A DNA stretch of 64,000 bases from CAVPCZ01 sp963779225 (GTDB lineage Bacteria; Bacteroidota; Ignavibacteria; UBA10030; UBA6906): assembly GCA_963779225.1 (NCBI GenBank), contig CAVZWW010000001.1:248001-312000 (forward strand), given 5' to 3'. The notes beneath the pieces were generated by a model. The model was not told the origin of the DNA, did no database searches, and saw only the letters and a program-made list of their open reading frames with translations. The position numbers were made by a program, and so were the translations under genes. Shown one piece after another: positions 47,165 to 56,964 of this stretch (position 1 is the first letter of the stretch; every line of letters begins with the position of its first letter).

Positions 47165-48237
47165 CCATGTCCATTAAACCGAAATTTCTGGCCACCGGCA
47201 TCGGCAGCATGCCGTTTGCTGATGTGGAACATGCAGTGAACGTTTCCCTGACCAGCCTCAACGCCCCGATCTGGCCGCAGCTGCCCAAAGCCGGATTACA
47301 CGAGCAAATGGAAATCCAGTACTCGGAGGGCATGCCGTGCAGCGTCATCGACGAAGTAAAAGGCCGCATGTTTTTTGACACCTCAATGGATTATTCGGAA
47401 TCCTTCGCCCTTTTTTATGAATCGTATATGGCAGCCATGGATCCGGACTCTGGAACGGGCGATTGTTCATCCATGGCCATCACTCCTGCCTTTTCCAAAG
47501 GCATCTATGCCATGGAGAAGAGATTGCAGAGTCTTGGCCAAACACTCCCGTATATCAAAGTACAGACCACCGGACCATGCAGTTTCAGCCTGACTATTGT
47601 GGATGAAAACAAGCGGGCCATATACTACAATGAAGAATTTCGCGACATGATCATCAAAGCGCTGGCCATGAAGTGCCGCTGGCAGATTCAAAAGTTCCAG
47701 CCGTATGCCGATACAGTGATCTGCTTCATCGATGAACCGATACTGTCTGCATTCGGCAGTTCGACCTATGTCTCGGTCAAGAGATCCGATGTGGTCGATC
47801 ATCTCGCTGAGGTGATCGCTGCGGTTCATGCAGACCAGGCGCTGGCTGGAATTCATTGCTGCGGCAATACAGAATGGAGCATCCTCATCGATGCCGGAGT
47901 GGACATTGTCAATTATGATGCATTCACGTATGGTGAAACCATTGCCATGTATCCTGCCGGCGTCAAAGCCCTTTTCGCCCGCGGCGGCTGCCTGGCCTGG
48001 GGCGTGGTGCCGACCTCTCCTGCCATCCGTGAGCAATCCGTAACCAGTCTGATGAACCATTTTGAGAAGGTCATGGATCATCTGGCGGCCCAGGGAATCG
48101 ACAAGCTCTTGATCGCAGAGCAGGCGATCATCACACCCTCTTGCGGTACCGGCTCCATGGACCCTGCAGACGCTGAAAAAGTCTTCGAATTGACCGCCCT
48201 GCTGTCCAAAGCGATGCAGGAGAAGTATCATTTCTAG
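47161..48237 (+). CDS. MetE/UROD-superfamily methyltransferase-like protein
   Basis: 358 residues from ATG 47161 (ATG 47167 is possible). It begins with FLATGIGSMPFADVEHAVNV, as in methionine-synthase-II-like proteins. Possible zinc ligands are in GIHCCGNTEW (His-Cys-Cys) and TPSCGTGSM. The fold belongs to the uroporphyrinogen-decarboxylase/MetE superfamily, which includes corrinoid-dependent methyltransferases such as MtaA and MtbA. It is coupled by a 4-nt overlap to the homocysteine-methyltransferase-like gene and sits in a corrinoid operon, so a methyl-transfer role is likely. The acceptor is unknown. Confidence 0.78.
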   Translation: MTMSIKPKFLATGIGSMPFADVEHAVNVSLTSLNAPIWPQLPKAGLHEQMEIQYSEGMPCSVIDEVKGRMFFDTSMDYSESFALFYESYMAAMDPDSGTGDCSSMAITPAFSKGIYAMEKRLQSLGQTLPYIKVQTTGPCSFSLTIVDENKRAIYYNEEFRDMIIKALAMKCRWQIQKFQPYADTVICFIDEPILSAFGSSTYVSVKRSDVVDHLAEVIAAVHADQALAGIHCCGNTEWSILIDAGVDIVNYDAFTYGETIAMYPAGVKALFARGGCLAWGVVPTSPAIREQSVTSLMNHFEKVMDHLAAQGIDKLLIAEQAIITPSCGTGSMDPADAEKVFELTALLSKAMQEKYHF

Positions 48238-48335
48238 TGTCCCAACAACTAGACGCATTGACATTCCAGAGGGGCATCCCGCCTTGCGGGACCGCCGCAA
48301 CTGATCCGAATCATTTTCCTGATTGGTGTGAAACG

Positions 48336-49106
48336 ATGAAGCTGGCAATTTCCGGCAAAGGCGGCGTGGGCAAATCAACTCTGGCTGCAGCTCTGGCGCT
48401 GCTCCTGGCTCGTAAGGGAAAAAGGGTTCTCGCTGTTGATGCTGATCCGGATGCGAATCTCGCCTCAGCCCTGGGCATCCCGGAAGGCCTGCAAAGGGGC
48501 ATTATTCCCATTTCGCAGCAAATAGCCTTGATTGAAGAGCGGACCGGCGCCAAAGTGAAAAGCTACGGCCAGATGTTCAAACTGAATCCGAATGTCGCGG
48601 ACGTTGCCGAGCGATGCGCCTTTATGCATGAAAACGTTGCGTTGTTGGTGCTGGGCGCGATAGACAAGGGCGGGACCGGTTGCGCTTGTCCGGAAAGCGT
48701 GTTCATCCGAGCACTGGTGTCTGATCTGATTCTGAATAAAGATGAAGCGCTGATCATGGATATGGAAGCCGGCGTAGAGCATTTAGGTCGCGCGACAGTT
48801 CGCGGCGTGGATGCCATGATTATTGTGGTTGAGCCAGGCTTGCGCGCAATCGAGTGCGCGAAAAGGATCATCAGCATGTCCGCTGATATCGGTCTGACCC
48901 GAATAAAGCTGGTGGCCAACAAAGTGACCAATGCCGATGATGAACGATTAATTCGTGATGCATTCCCGTCGCATGAACTGTTGGGCACAATTCCTTATTC
49001 AGCGCAGATTGGTGCAGCTGATCGACAGGGCGAATCCGTACTCAACGTTTTGGATAACGGTTTGAAAGGGATATTTGTCGACATTTTGCAGAAAGCAACC
49101 GTGTGA
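48336..49106 (+). CDS. cooC: CooC-type nickel-insertion ATPase 1
   Basis: 256 residues from ATG 48336; the frame is open upstream, but that stretch is not homologous. The MinD/SIMIBI P-loop is LAISGKGGVGKSTLAAALAL and the Walker B-like part is LIMDMEAGVEHLGR. The CooC metal-binding CxC is present (GCACPES, Cys116 and Cys118). CooC dimers use ATP to load nickel into the C-cluster of CO dehydrogenase. Two CooC paralogues lie in tandem here, as in acetogens where one serves CODH and another ACS. It starts 98 nt after the MetE-like gene. Confidence 0.9.
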   Translation: MKLAISGKGGVGKSTLAAALALLLARKGKRVLAVDADPDANLASALGIPEGLQRGIIPISQQIALIEERTGAKVKSYGQMFKLNPNVADVAERCAFMHENVALLVLGAIDKGGTGCACPESVFIRALVSDLILNKDEALIMDMEAGVEHLGRATVRGVDAMIIVVEPGLRAIECAKRIISMSADIGLTRIKLVANKVTNADDERLIRDAFPSHELLGTIPYSAQIGAADRQGESVLNVLDNGLKGIFVDILQKATV

Positions 49107-49915
49107 CAGGGAAGCATGTGAACAATTATCTCATCGCTATAACCGGCAAAGGCGGCGTGGGCAAGACAACCCTCGCTGCCCTCGTTATCCATCGCTTGAT
49201 ACAGAAGAATTGTCGGCCGGTACTTGCCGTGGATGCAGATCCCAACATGTGTCTGAATCTGGCTCTGGGAGTGCCGGTTAACAAAACGGTAGGCAGCGTG
49301 CGCGAGGAGGCTCGTGAAGCGGCAGGCAAAGGCCTGGCCACAGGAGTCGCCAAGCAACAACTCCTGGAAATGAAAATTGCCGAAAGCCTGGTGGAGGGAC
49401 AGGATTGCGATCTCATTGCCATGGGACGGCCCGAGGGGCCGGGCTGTTATTGCTATTCCAATAATGTGCTCAAATCGGTTTTGAGCCAGCTCGCAGCCAA
49501 TTATCCTTATGTGGTGTTGGACAATGAAGCAGGGCTGGAAAATCTTTCGCGCCGCCTCGTGCAGCAGGTCGATCTATTGATCATCGTTGCGGACCCCTCC
49601 TATCAAGGCCTGGAAACCATTCACCGCATTCATGCTCTTGCTGTTGAAATGAACATACGCTATGAAAAGCTTGCCGTGATCATCAACCGGGTGCGACGGG
49701 AGATTCCGCCGGAACAAATCGCCAAAATTCAATCTACGACCAATGCCGACCATATCATCATGCTGCCGGATGACGACGACATTGCTGACGTTTCTGAAAA
49801 GGGCTCTTCTCTATTGCAGTTGTCTGATGACAATGCAGTCATTCAGCGATTGGATGCTTTGTTGTCCAGGTGCTGCCATGTTGTTCGCATCGAAACAGTT
49901 CATAATCCCCATTGA
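49103..49915 (+). CDS. CooC/AcsF-type nickel-insertion ATPase 2
   Basis: 270 residues from GTG 49103, overlapping the first CooC by 4 nt (GTGA). P-loop: IAITGKGGVGKTTLAALVIH. The CxC-type motif is MGRPEGPGCYCYSNNVLK, and VVLDNEAGLENLSRRLVQQV matches the CooC switch. It is diverged from CooC 1, so not a recent duplicate. By analogy with acetogen loci this could be AcsF, which matures acetyl-CoA synthase, but which paralogue serves CODH and which serves ACS cannot be decided from sequence. Confidence 0.88.
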   Translation: MTGKHVNNYLIAITGKGGVGKTTLAALVIHRLIQKNCRPVLAVDADPNMCLNLALGVPVNKTVGSVREEAREAAGKGLATGVAKQQLLEMKIAESLVEGQDCDLIAMGRPEGPGCYCYSNNVLKSVLSQLAANYPYVVLDNEAGLENLSRRLVQQVDLLIIVADPSYQGLETIHRIHALAVEMNIRYEKLAVIINRVRREIPPEQIAKIQSTTNADHIIMLPDDDDIADVSEKGSSLLQLSDDNAVIQRLDALLSRCCHVVRIETVHNPH

Positions 49916-49935
49916 TAGGAGATGGTAAAGAATCG

Positions 49936-51879
49936 ATGAAATCTGAGGACAACAAGAACTCGGTCTGGGACTCGGCATCAGCCGAGATGCTGGTTAAAGC
50001 GGAAGACGACTGCGTCGACACCTGTTTCTCCAGGATGGAGACACAAAGGAATCAGTGTAAATTCGGCAAAGATGGCATTTGCTGCCGCATCTGCTACATG
50101 GGCCCCTGCAAGATCACGGCAAAATCGCCCAAAGGTGTATGCGGCGCCGACGCCGACACTATTGTGGCGCGCAATTTCTTGCGTGAAGTGACCGGAGGGA
50201 CCTCTGCCCATTCAGATCACGGCCGCCATTTGATTTTGCGTCTGAAGAAAGTAGCCGAAGGAAACGGCAACGGCTATCAGATAAAAGATGAAAAGGCATT
50301 GCGCTACGCCGCGAGGTTGTATAACATTGAAGAACGAGATCGCAGCGCCAACGAAGTAGCACTGGATCTGACCAACCTGTGTCTTGCTGAAATGACTTCC
50401 CAGGAAGAAATTCTCAAAACCCTGTCCCTCGCCCCGGAAAAACAGCAAAGCATCTGGAAGAGACGAAACGTGCAGCCTCTCGGCATCGACCGCACGGTGG
50501 TCGAGTCCATGCACCGCACCACCATGGGCGTAGACCATGACTATCGGAACATTCTTCTGCAGGCATTTCGGACGGCCCTGGCAGATGGCTGGGGCGGTTC
50601 CCGCATGGCTGTCATTGTGTCGGACATTCTTTTCGGCACACCTTCGCCAGTCCGCAGCAAGTCCAATCTCGGCATTTTGCAGGAAAGGACGGTCAATATA
50701 TTGGTCCATGGACACGAACCAGAGCTTTCCGAGATGCTTGCCGTTGCGGTTCAAGACCCCGAAATTACCAGGTATGCACAACACGCCGGGGCTGAGGGGA
50801 TTACCCTGGCCGGCATTTGTTGTACTGCCAACGAGATTCTTATGCGGCATGGGATTCCGGTGGCTGGAAATCTTCTTCAGCAAGAACTGGCGATCATCAC
50901 CGGTGCTGTTGAGATGATGATCACCGACGTACAGTGTTGCATGCCGAGTTTGCCCGATGTGGCGCAAGCCTATCACACGTTGATCATCTCTACTTCAGAA
51001 ATAGCGCAAACCGTCGGCTCGATACAGCATCTCTTTGATGAAGATGATGCGCTTCACTCTGCTAAAACTATTGTACAACGCGCCATTGACAATTTTAAAA
51101 ACCGGGATCCGAAAAAGGTGGCCATTCCGTCTGCGACAAAGCCCCTGGTGGCCGGATTCAGCGTCGATGCGATAAAGTATATGCTGGGCGGCCGATTCAG
51201 GGCTTCGTTCCGGCCGCTGAATGACGCCATCATCCAGGGACGTATCAAAGGGCTGGTGGGTATCGTCGGATGCAGCAATCCCAAAGAAGATTTGGAATAC
51301 TATGTCAATACACTGACCAGAAGATTGATCGAGAATAATGTGCTGGTATTAAAAACCGGATGCGCTGCCATCGCATCCGCCAAAGAAGGCATGTTGCTGC
51401 CGGAAACAGCGCTGGAACATGCCGGTCCGGGTTTGCGTGAAGTGTGCGAAGCGGTCGGCATCCCCCCTGTTCTGCATCTGGGCAGTTGCGTTGATAATGC
51501 CCGGATTCTTGAAGCAGCCACCGAGGTCGTGCGGGAAGGCGGTCTGGGCGATGATTTGTCCCAGATACCGGCGGTGGGCGTTGCGCCGGAATGGATGAGC
51601 GAAAAGGCAATTGCCATCGGCTGCTATTTTGTCGCATCCGGAGTGGATGTCATATTGGGCCATCCGTTTCACATAGCCGGTTCAGCCAATGTGACCCGAT
51701 TCTTAAACGAAGAGACCACCGACCTCTTTGGCGGTTCGTTTCATGTGTGTCCTGATCCGCATGAAGCGTTTCTGAAAATAATGGAATTGCTCGACCGGTC
51801 CAGGGAGAAGCTGGGCATCAATAGAAAGGCAGAGCGCAAGCTATACGACATGAAAGACAGGAGAGAATTGGATGTCTAA
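49936..51879 (+). CDS. cooS: Nickel-dependent CO dehydrogenase catalytic subunit (CODH)
   Basis: 647 residues from ATG 49936. All metal-cluster residues are visible. The D-cluster pair is Cys41 and Cys49. The B-cluster is Cys50, Cys53, Cys58 and Cys69 in GICCRICYMGPC and beyond. The C-cluster has His258/260 (LVHGHEPELSE), Cys295-296, Cys334-335, Cys446 (GCSNP), Cys476 (TGCAA) and Cys518 (GSCVDN). It oxidises CO or reduces CO2 in the cytoplasm. The end overlaps the ACS gene by 8 nt, so this is the AcsA-type CODH that channels CO to the ACS A-cluster rather than a stand-alone CODH. Confidence 0.97.
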   Translation: MKSEDNKNSVWDSASAEMLVKAEDDCVDTCFSRMETQRNQCKFGKDGICCRICYMGPCKITAKSPKGVCGADADTIVARNFLREVTGGTSAHSDHGRHLILRLKKVAEGNGNGYQIKDEKALRYAARLYNIEERDRSANEVALDLTNLCLAEMTSQEEILKTLSLAPEKQQSIWKRRNVQPLGIDRTVVESMHRTTMGVDHDYRNILLQAFRTALADGWGGSRMAVIVSDILFGTPSPVRSKSNLGILQERTVNILVHGHEPELSEMLAVAVQDPEITRYAQHAGAEGITLAGICCTANEILMRHGIPVAGNLLQQELAIITGAVEMMITDVQCCMPSLPDVAQAYHTLIISTSEIAQTVGSIQHLFDEDDALHSAKTIVQRAIDNFKNRDPKKVAIPSATKPLVAGFSVDAIKYMLGGRFRASFRPLNDAIIQGRIKGLVGIVGCSNPKEDLEYYVNTLTRRLIENNVLVLKTGCAAIASAKEGMLLPETALEHAGPGLREVCEAVGIPPVLHLGSCVDNARILEAATEVVREGGLGDDLSQIPAVGVAPEWMSEKAIAIGCYFVASGVDVILGHPFHIAGSANVTRFLNEETTDLFGGSFHVCPDPHEAFLKIMELLDRSREKLGINRKAERKLYDMKDRRELDV

Positions 51880-54800
51880 AATCATTTGCAGCAGTGCGAT
51901 TGACGGCGCTGTCGAGTGGGTTGCAAAAGCGGAATTGAAATTGCATGAAGCAATTCGGGCAAAGGGGGAAACCTGTCCGGTCGCATTTCCGGACACTGCA
52001 TATTACCTGCCGATTATCTATTCGTTCACCGGTGAAAAAGTTGAGACGCTCCGGGATCTGAGCGGGATGTTAAGAATCGCCAAACAGTATCTTCCGGAAC
52101 GGCCGTCGGAAAAGGTCTGGCTGCCGTATCTCGGCAACACGCTCGATGCGGGCGTGGCTGCGTTGTTTGCCTGTGAGATCATTGAAGCCTGCAAATATGT
52201 TGTTGGTCCGAACCCGGTAAACGGCATCTGGCTCGGAGCTGCCAGCGATCTGATCATGCGCGAAAGAGGCATTGAATTTGTCGATGGCACTGCGCCCGGA
52301 TTTGCGGCGATCACCGGCGCGGCACCGACCAACGAGATTGCCGTAACAATCGCCCGGGAACTACAAGAAAAGAATCTCTATGTTTTTATGGCCGGCAGTT
52401 TGAACGGCAAACAGTTTGCTGAACAACTCGCTGAAGAAGGTGTCCAATTGGGCTGGGAAACCCGGTTAGTGCCGTTCGGCAACGATGTGTCTGCACTGGT
52501 CTATGCTCTGGGTTTTGCCAATCGGGCTGCCCTCTCTTTTGGCGGCGTCAAGCCCGGTGACTTCACCCGGAATTTGAAATATAACAAGAATCGCATTTTT
52601 GCTTTTGTGCTGGCGCTGGGAGAGGTTTCTCCGGCAAAATATGCCGCGGCAGCCGGGGGAATCAATTATGGCTTTCCGGTGATCGCCGATACCGATATCC
52701 CGGAAATCCTGCCCACTGGCGTGTGCACCTATGAGCACGTGGTCGCCAATGTGCCGTACAACGTTTTGGTGGACAGGGCGCTTGAAGTGCGGGGCTGCAA
52801 AATCAAAATCACCAAAGTGCCGATTCCGGTTTCGTATGGACCGGCGTTCGAGGGCGAAAGAATTCGCCGGACCGATTCTCACGCCGAGTTTGGCGGCAAT
52901 AAAACGCAGGCGTTCGAATTCGTTACCTCCAAGGAGTTGGACGAGATCAACGACGGTGAAATTACCATTATCGGTCCGGATATCGATGCGATAAGCGAAG
53001 GCGATTTCCTGCCTCTGGCCATATGGGTGGAGGTTGCCGGCCGTAAAATGCAAACCGATTTCGAGCCGATCCTGGAACGACAGATTCACCACCTGATCAA
53101 CGGCGCTGAAGGCATCTGGCACATGGGACAACGCGATATTGTCTGGACCCGGGTTTCCAGACAAGGTTTTGCCAGAGGTCTCCGTCTCAAACATTACGGC
53201 GAGATCATCCACGCCAAATTCCTATCCGAGTATCCGGCTATCGTTGACAAGGTGCAAGTCACCTTGATCACCGATGCCGAGGAGGTGAAAAGAAGACTCC
53301 CCATTGCGCGCAAAGTGTATGATGAGCGCAATCGCCGTCTGGAATCCATGACCGATGATGCGGTTGATACCTTTTATTCCTGCCTGTTGTGTCAGTCTTT
53401 TGCGCCGAATCACGTTTGCGTTATTACGCCGGAGAGACTGGGGCTCTGCGGGGCGTATAATTGGCTGGATGGGAAAGCCGCTTACGAGATCGATGAAACC
53501 GGTCCTAACAAACCCATCAAGAAGAGCGAATGCCTTGATCCGGTGAACGGGATATGGAAGGGCGTCGATGACTATGTATTCATCAACAGCCACAAAACCA
53601 TCACCAGCTTTTCAGCGTACTCGATCATGAACAATCCCATGACCAGTTGCGGCTGCTTTGAAGTGATCTGTGCATATCTGCCGGAATGCAACGGCGTCAT
53701 GGTGGTGAATCGCGAGTATCAGGGAGACACGCCGGTGGGCATGACCTTTTCCTCCCTGGCCGGAAACGTGGGCGGTGGTTTGCAGACGCCGGGTTTCATG
53801 GGTTGCGGCAAAGTATTTTTGACTTCGAAGAAATTCCTCTTCGCTGAAGGCGGATACAAACGCCTGGTGTGGATGACCAAGGAACTCAAAACACTCCTTG
53901 CTGAAGATTTGCAAAAACGGTTTGCCGAGCAGGGTGTGCCGGACCTGCTCGATAAAATCATCGACGAAACCATTGCCATCGATGCACATCAGGTTCGCCG
54001 GCACCTCGAAGACAATGGCCATCCTGCCCTTGCCATGGAAGATATGGGCGAGTATGCCCAAGCGGCCACGGCTGCCCACGCGTCCCCGACAGCTGTGCAG
54101 GCTGTCCCGACAACAGAATCGCCAGCCCGGAATGCAGCACAGCAAGAGATACCCGTACCAGTGCCTGTTCTGGAGGAACGAAAGACAACGCCGGATCAAA
54201 CGCTGCAGCTCGAACAATTCAAACGGGAGCTGATTCTTGAGTTAAAGCAGTCTATTACCAGTGAGATTGTCGGTGAAATCGTCAATACCTTAAACGCCAA
54301 ATTTCTTGGCAAGGAATTTCAACCCGTTGTCCTGCCCGCCGCGAACCTTGCCGCTTCCCCCGCACCGGAGAAAATGCCGGCCTTGCCTCCTGGTCCGACA
54401 GCGGCGGAACGGATCAGTCGGGTTGACGCTTTTGCCATCAAGAAGGAAAAAGCAGAAGTTCCTATTTGGCGGGTCCGGCTGGGTGCAACCAAAGAAGAGG
54501 GCGGCACGAGAGCACGGACCTGCACCATTGGCGGCGAAACGTGCATGCCCTTTCATCTCTGGGAAGGCGAAATGCCGCATCGGCCATTGGTGGCTATGGA
54601 AGTCTTCGACGTGGTCAATGAAAAATATCCGCAGGTTTTGCGGGCCGTCTATGGCGATCTGCTCCATCATCCAGCTGCGATGGCGAAACTCTGTGTGGAG
54701 AACTACGGTGCGGATCTGATCAGCGTGCGCCTGGAAGGCACTCATCCGGAAAAGGGGAATCGCACGGTAGAACAAGCAGTCGAACTGGTCAAGCAGGTGC

Positions 54801-55393
54801 TGGCCGCTGTTCCAGTGCCGCTCATCATCACCGGCCACAGCAATTACGACAAAAACAATGAAGTGATCAAAGCGGTTGCTCAGGCTTGCAGCGGTGAAAA
54901 GTTGTTGTTGAACTGGGTGGAACAGGACAATTATCGTACCATAGCGGGCGCAGCGCTGGCATTTGGTCATGTGGTGGTTTCACAAAGCCCCATCGATGTG
55001 AACATCGCCAAGCAGATGAATATTCTCTTGACCAACATGGACGTTAAACCGGAACAGATCGTGATGGATCCCATGACAGGAGCCACCGGCTATGGCATCG
55101 AATATACCTATTCGGTGATGGAGCGGATCCGTCTCACAGCCCTGAACGGAGACCGAATGCTGGCGGGGCCGATGATCGTTTCGCCCGGACAGGAATGCGC
55201 CAAAATCAAAGAATCCAGGGCGACAGAAAAGGATTTTCCCACGTGGGGCGACCTGGCGGATCGGGCGGCATTGTGGGAGTTGACCACCGCGGTTTCTTTT
55301 ATATATGCGGGTGCAGATATTGTGATCATGTATAATCCCAGATCTGTTGCGGCAGTGAAGAAGACCATATCTCAATTGTTGGATCAACAATAA
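51872..55393 (+). CDS. acsB-acsD: Fusion of acetyl-CoA synthase (AcsB) and corrinoid/Fe-S protein small subunit (AcsD)
   Basis: 1173 residues in one uninterrupted frame. Residues 1 to about 725 are full-length bacterial-type ACS. The A-cluster ligands are Cys504, Cys507, Cys516 and Cys526, and the distal-nickel Cys-Gly-Cys is Cys593/Cys595, each offset by exactly -2 from Moorella ACS. A linker of about 138 residues (726-863), Ala/Pro-rich with a predicted helix (EQFKRELILELKQSITSEIV), follows. Residues 864-1173 match the AcsD/CdhD TIM barrel (TRARTCTIGGETCMPFHLWE; EGTHPEKGNRT; MDPMTGATGYGIEYTYSVME). These are normally separate genes. The fusion would tether half of the methyl-carrying corrinoid protein to the enzyme that receives the methyl group. 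Confidence 0.95.
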   Translation: MSKIICSSAIDGAVEWVAKAELKLHEAIRAKGETCPVAFPDTAYYLPIIYSFTGEKVETLRDLSGMLRIAKQYLPERPSEKVWLPYLGNTLDAGVAALFACEIIEACKYVVGPNPVNGIWLGAASDLIMRERGIEFVDGTAPGFAAITGAAPTNEIAVTIARELQEKNLYVFMAGSLNGKQFAEQLAEEGVQLGWETRLVPFGNDVSALVYALGFANRAALSFGGVKPGDFTRNLKYNKNRIFAFVLALGEVSPAKYAAAAGGINYGFPVIADTDIPEILPTGVCTYEHVVANVPYNVLVDRALEVRGCKIKITKVPIPVSYGPAFEGERIRRTDSHAEFGGNKTQAFEFVTSKELDEINDGEITIIGPDIDAISEGDFLPLAIWVEVAGRKMQTDFEPILERQIHHLINGAEGIWHMGQRDIVWTRVSRQGFARGLRLKHYGEIIHAKFLSEYPAIVDKVQVTLITDAEEVKRRLPIARKVYDERNRRLESMTDDAVDTFYSCLLCQSFAPNHVCVITPERLGLCGAYNWLDGKAAYEIDETGPNKPIKKSECLDPVNGIWKGVDDYVFINSHKTITSFSAYSIMNNPMTSCGCFEVICAYLPECNGVMVVNREYQGDTPVGMTFSSLAGNVGGGLQTPGFMGCGKVFLTSKKFLFAEGGYKRLVWMTKELKTLLAEDLQKRFAEQGVPDLLDKIIDETIAIDAHQVRRHLEDNGHPALAMEDMGEYAQAATAAHASPTAVQAVPTTESPARNAAQQEIPVPVPVLEERKTTPDQTLQLEQFKRELILELKQSITSEIVGEIVNTLNAKFLGKEFQPVVLPAANLAASPAPEKMPALPPGPTAAERISRVDAFAIKKEKAEVPIWRVRLGATKEEGGTRARTCTIGGETCMPFHLWEGEMPHRPLVAMEVFDVVNEKYPQVLRAVYGDLLHHPAAMAKLCVENYGADLISVRLEGTHPEKGNRTVEQAVELVKQVLAAVPVPLIITGHSNYDKNNEVIKAVAQACSGEKLLLNWVEQDNYRTIAGAALAFGHVVVSQSPIDVNIAKQMNILLTNMDVKPEQIVMDPMTGATGYGIEYTYSVMERIRLTALNGDRMLAGPMIVSPGQECAKIKESRATEKDFPTWGDLADRAALWELTTAVSFIYAGADIVIMYNPRSVAAVKKTISQLLDQQ

Positions 55394-55625
55394 ACAGACG
55401 GCTCAAAGATGTAGCCCCCAGCATCCGGGCTCCAGCCACCATCCTTGAAAGTGCCTTCATGAGCCAAAGCTCGTGGTAGTCCAATGTGTTGTTTTAATGA
55501 CGATGATCAAGTCTTGCTCTACGATGGTATCGCGTGCTTGCTCATAAACAGCGAAAGCCTTTGCGGCCAGTCTGATAGATTTGGCTGGCATACGAGACAT
55601 ACGTAGCAGATGGAGGAAGCATCGA
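55394..55625. other. Gap between the ACS-AcsD fusion and acsC
   Basis: About 230 nt, unusually long inside a tight operon. On the minus strand 55457-55602 can be read as 47 protein-like residues (SIRLAAKAFAVYEQARDTIV) beginning MSRMPAKS, but homology is not recognised. This may be the scar of a lost gene, perhaps the usual separate acsD, or an inserted relic. Confidence 0.35.
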
Positions 55626-56963
55626 ATGGCGCTTACCGGTTTGCAGATACAGAAATTATTGCCGAAAACGAATTGTAAGGAATGCGGTTCCAACACGTGC
55701 CTGGCTTTTGCCATGAAGCTGGCGGCCAAACGGGCGGAGTTGACGCTCTGTCCCTATGCTTCTGATGAAGCCAAGAGTGTTTTGGGAGCTGCTGGAGAGC
55801 CCCCGATCAAGATTATCGAACTTGGTCCGGAGAAATCGATAAAACTCGGCGACGAATCTGTTCTGTATCGCCATGAAAAGACTTTTGTCAACAAAACGGT
55901 CTTTGCCGTTAATATCAACGACACCGATGATGCCGGGACCATCGATGCGAATCTGGCCAATATCAAAGAGTATGTTCTCGAACGGGTCGGTGAAACGATT
56001 TGGATAGATATGGCGGCTGTAACACAAAAAGGCAACGATGCCCGGCTATTCGCGGAAGTGGCCAAAAAAGTCTGCGCTGCCCTGAACCGGCCTCTGGTAC
56101 TTTGCAGTTCGGATCCGGATGCACTCGTTGCAGCAGCCCGGGCAGTGCAGGGTTCGCACAGCGTCCTGGCTTCTGCCACTGAGGCGTCAGCCGACACGCT
56201 GATGCAGGCAGCGCGGGAGTATGAACATAGCCTGGCTGTCACGGCACCGGACGTGAATACATTGGTTGCCCTCACCACCCGACTGAAGGGTTCAGGATTT
56301 GACAATCTGGTTCTGCAATTCCCCTCGCTGTCTCTGGCGGAACTATTCCAGATCAATACCACTGCCCGGCGCGCCGCCATCAAAGAGAGTTTCAAACCGT
56401 TGGGGTATCCGAGCATTCATTTCATACCCTCCGGCGATTTGCTGGCCAATACGGTATCAGCTCTCAATGAGATCTGCAAATATGGCGGCATTTGTGTTTT
56501 GCCCGAATTCAATCCGGCGCAACTGGCAACGCTGCTGACATTTCGTCTCAATCTTTTCACGGATCCGCAAAAACCCATTCAGGTAGAACCAAAGCTCTAT
56601 CCAATCGGAGAGCCAAAACCCGATTCACCGGTGTTTGTCACCACAAATTTCTCATTGACATATTTCATCGTTTCCGGCGAAATCGAAAATTGCGGCATCA
56701 ACGCCTGGCTGTTGGTGCCGGAATGCGAAGGCATGAGCGTATTAACCGCATGGGCTGCCGGCAAGTTCTCCGGCGCTGTCATCGGCAAATTTGCCCGGGA
56801 GATCGGATTGAATGATTTGGTAGCATCCCGGCAAATTATCATCCCCGGCTATGTATCCCAGATCAGCGGCGAGTTGGAAGAAAGCATGCCGGGTTGGCAC
56901 GTTCGTGTCGGTCCGCAAGAGGCTGCAGATTTGGAAAATTATGTTCGAACAGGATTGGATTAG
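55626..56963 (+). CDS. acsC: Corrinoid/iron-sulfur protein large subunit (AcsC/CdhE)
   Basis: 445 residues from ATG 55626, with TGGAGG 9 nt upstream. The N-terminal 4Fe-4S domain has Cys17, Cys20, Cys25 and Cys42 (TNCKECGSNTC; LTLCPY), the same spacing as Moorella AcsC. A TIM barrel follows, then the C-terminal corrinoid-binding part (about 320-445: TTNFSLTYFIVSGEIENCGI; PGYVSQISGELEESMPG). It carries the methyl group on cobalt between a methyltransferase and ACS, and normally forms a heterodimer with AcsD. Here AcsD is fused to ACS, so AcsC must dock on the fusion protein. Confidence 0.95.
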   Translation: MALTGLQIQKLLPKTNCKECGSNTCLAFAMKLAAKRAELTLCPYASDEAKSVLGAAGEPPIKIIELGPEKSIKLGDESVLYRHEKTFVNKTVFAVNINDTDDAGTIDANLANIKEYVLERVGETIWIDMAAVTQKGNDARLFAEVAKKVCAALNRPLVLCSSDPDALVAAARAVQGSHSVLASATEASADTLMQAAREYEHSLAVTAPDVNTLVALTTRLKGSGFDNLVLQFPSLSLAELFQINTTARRAAIKESFKPLGYPSIHFIPSGDLLANTVSALNEICKYGGICVLPEFNPAQLATLLTFRLNLFTDPQKPIQVEPKLYPIGEPKPDSPVFVTTNFSLTYFIVSGEIENCGINAWLLVPECEGMSVLTAWAAGKFSGAVIGKFAREIGLNDLVASRQIIIPGYVSQISGELEESMPGWHVRVGPQEAADLENYVRTGLD

Positions 56964-56964
56964 C

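Noticed and set aside
56851..56964. Earlier start for acsV
   Set aside because: The frame is open, but this stretch is acsC coding sequence; the ferredoxin domain begins cleanly at ATG 56965.
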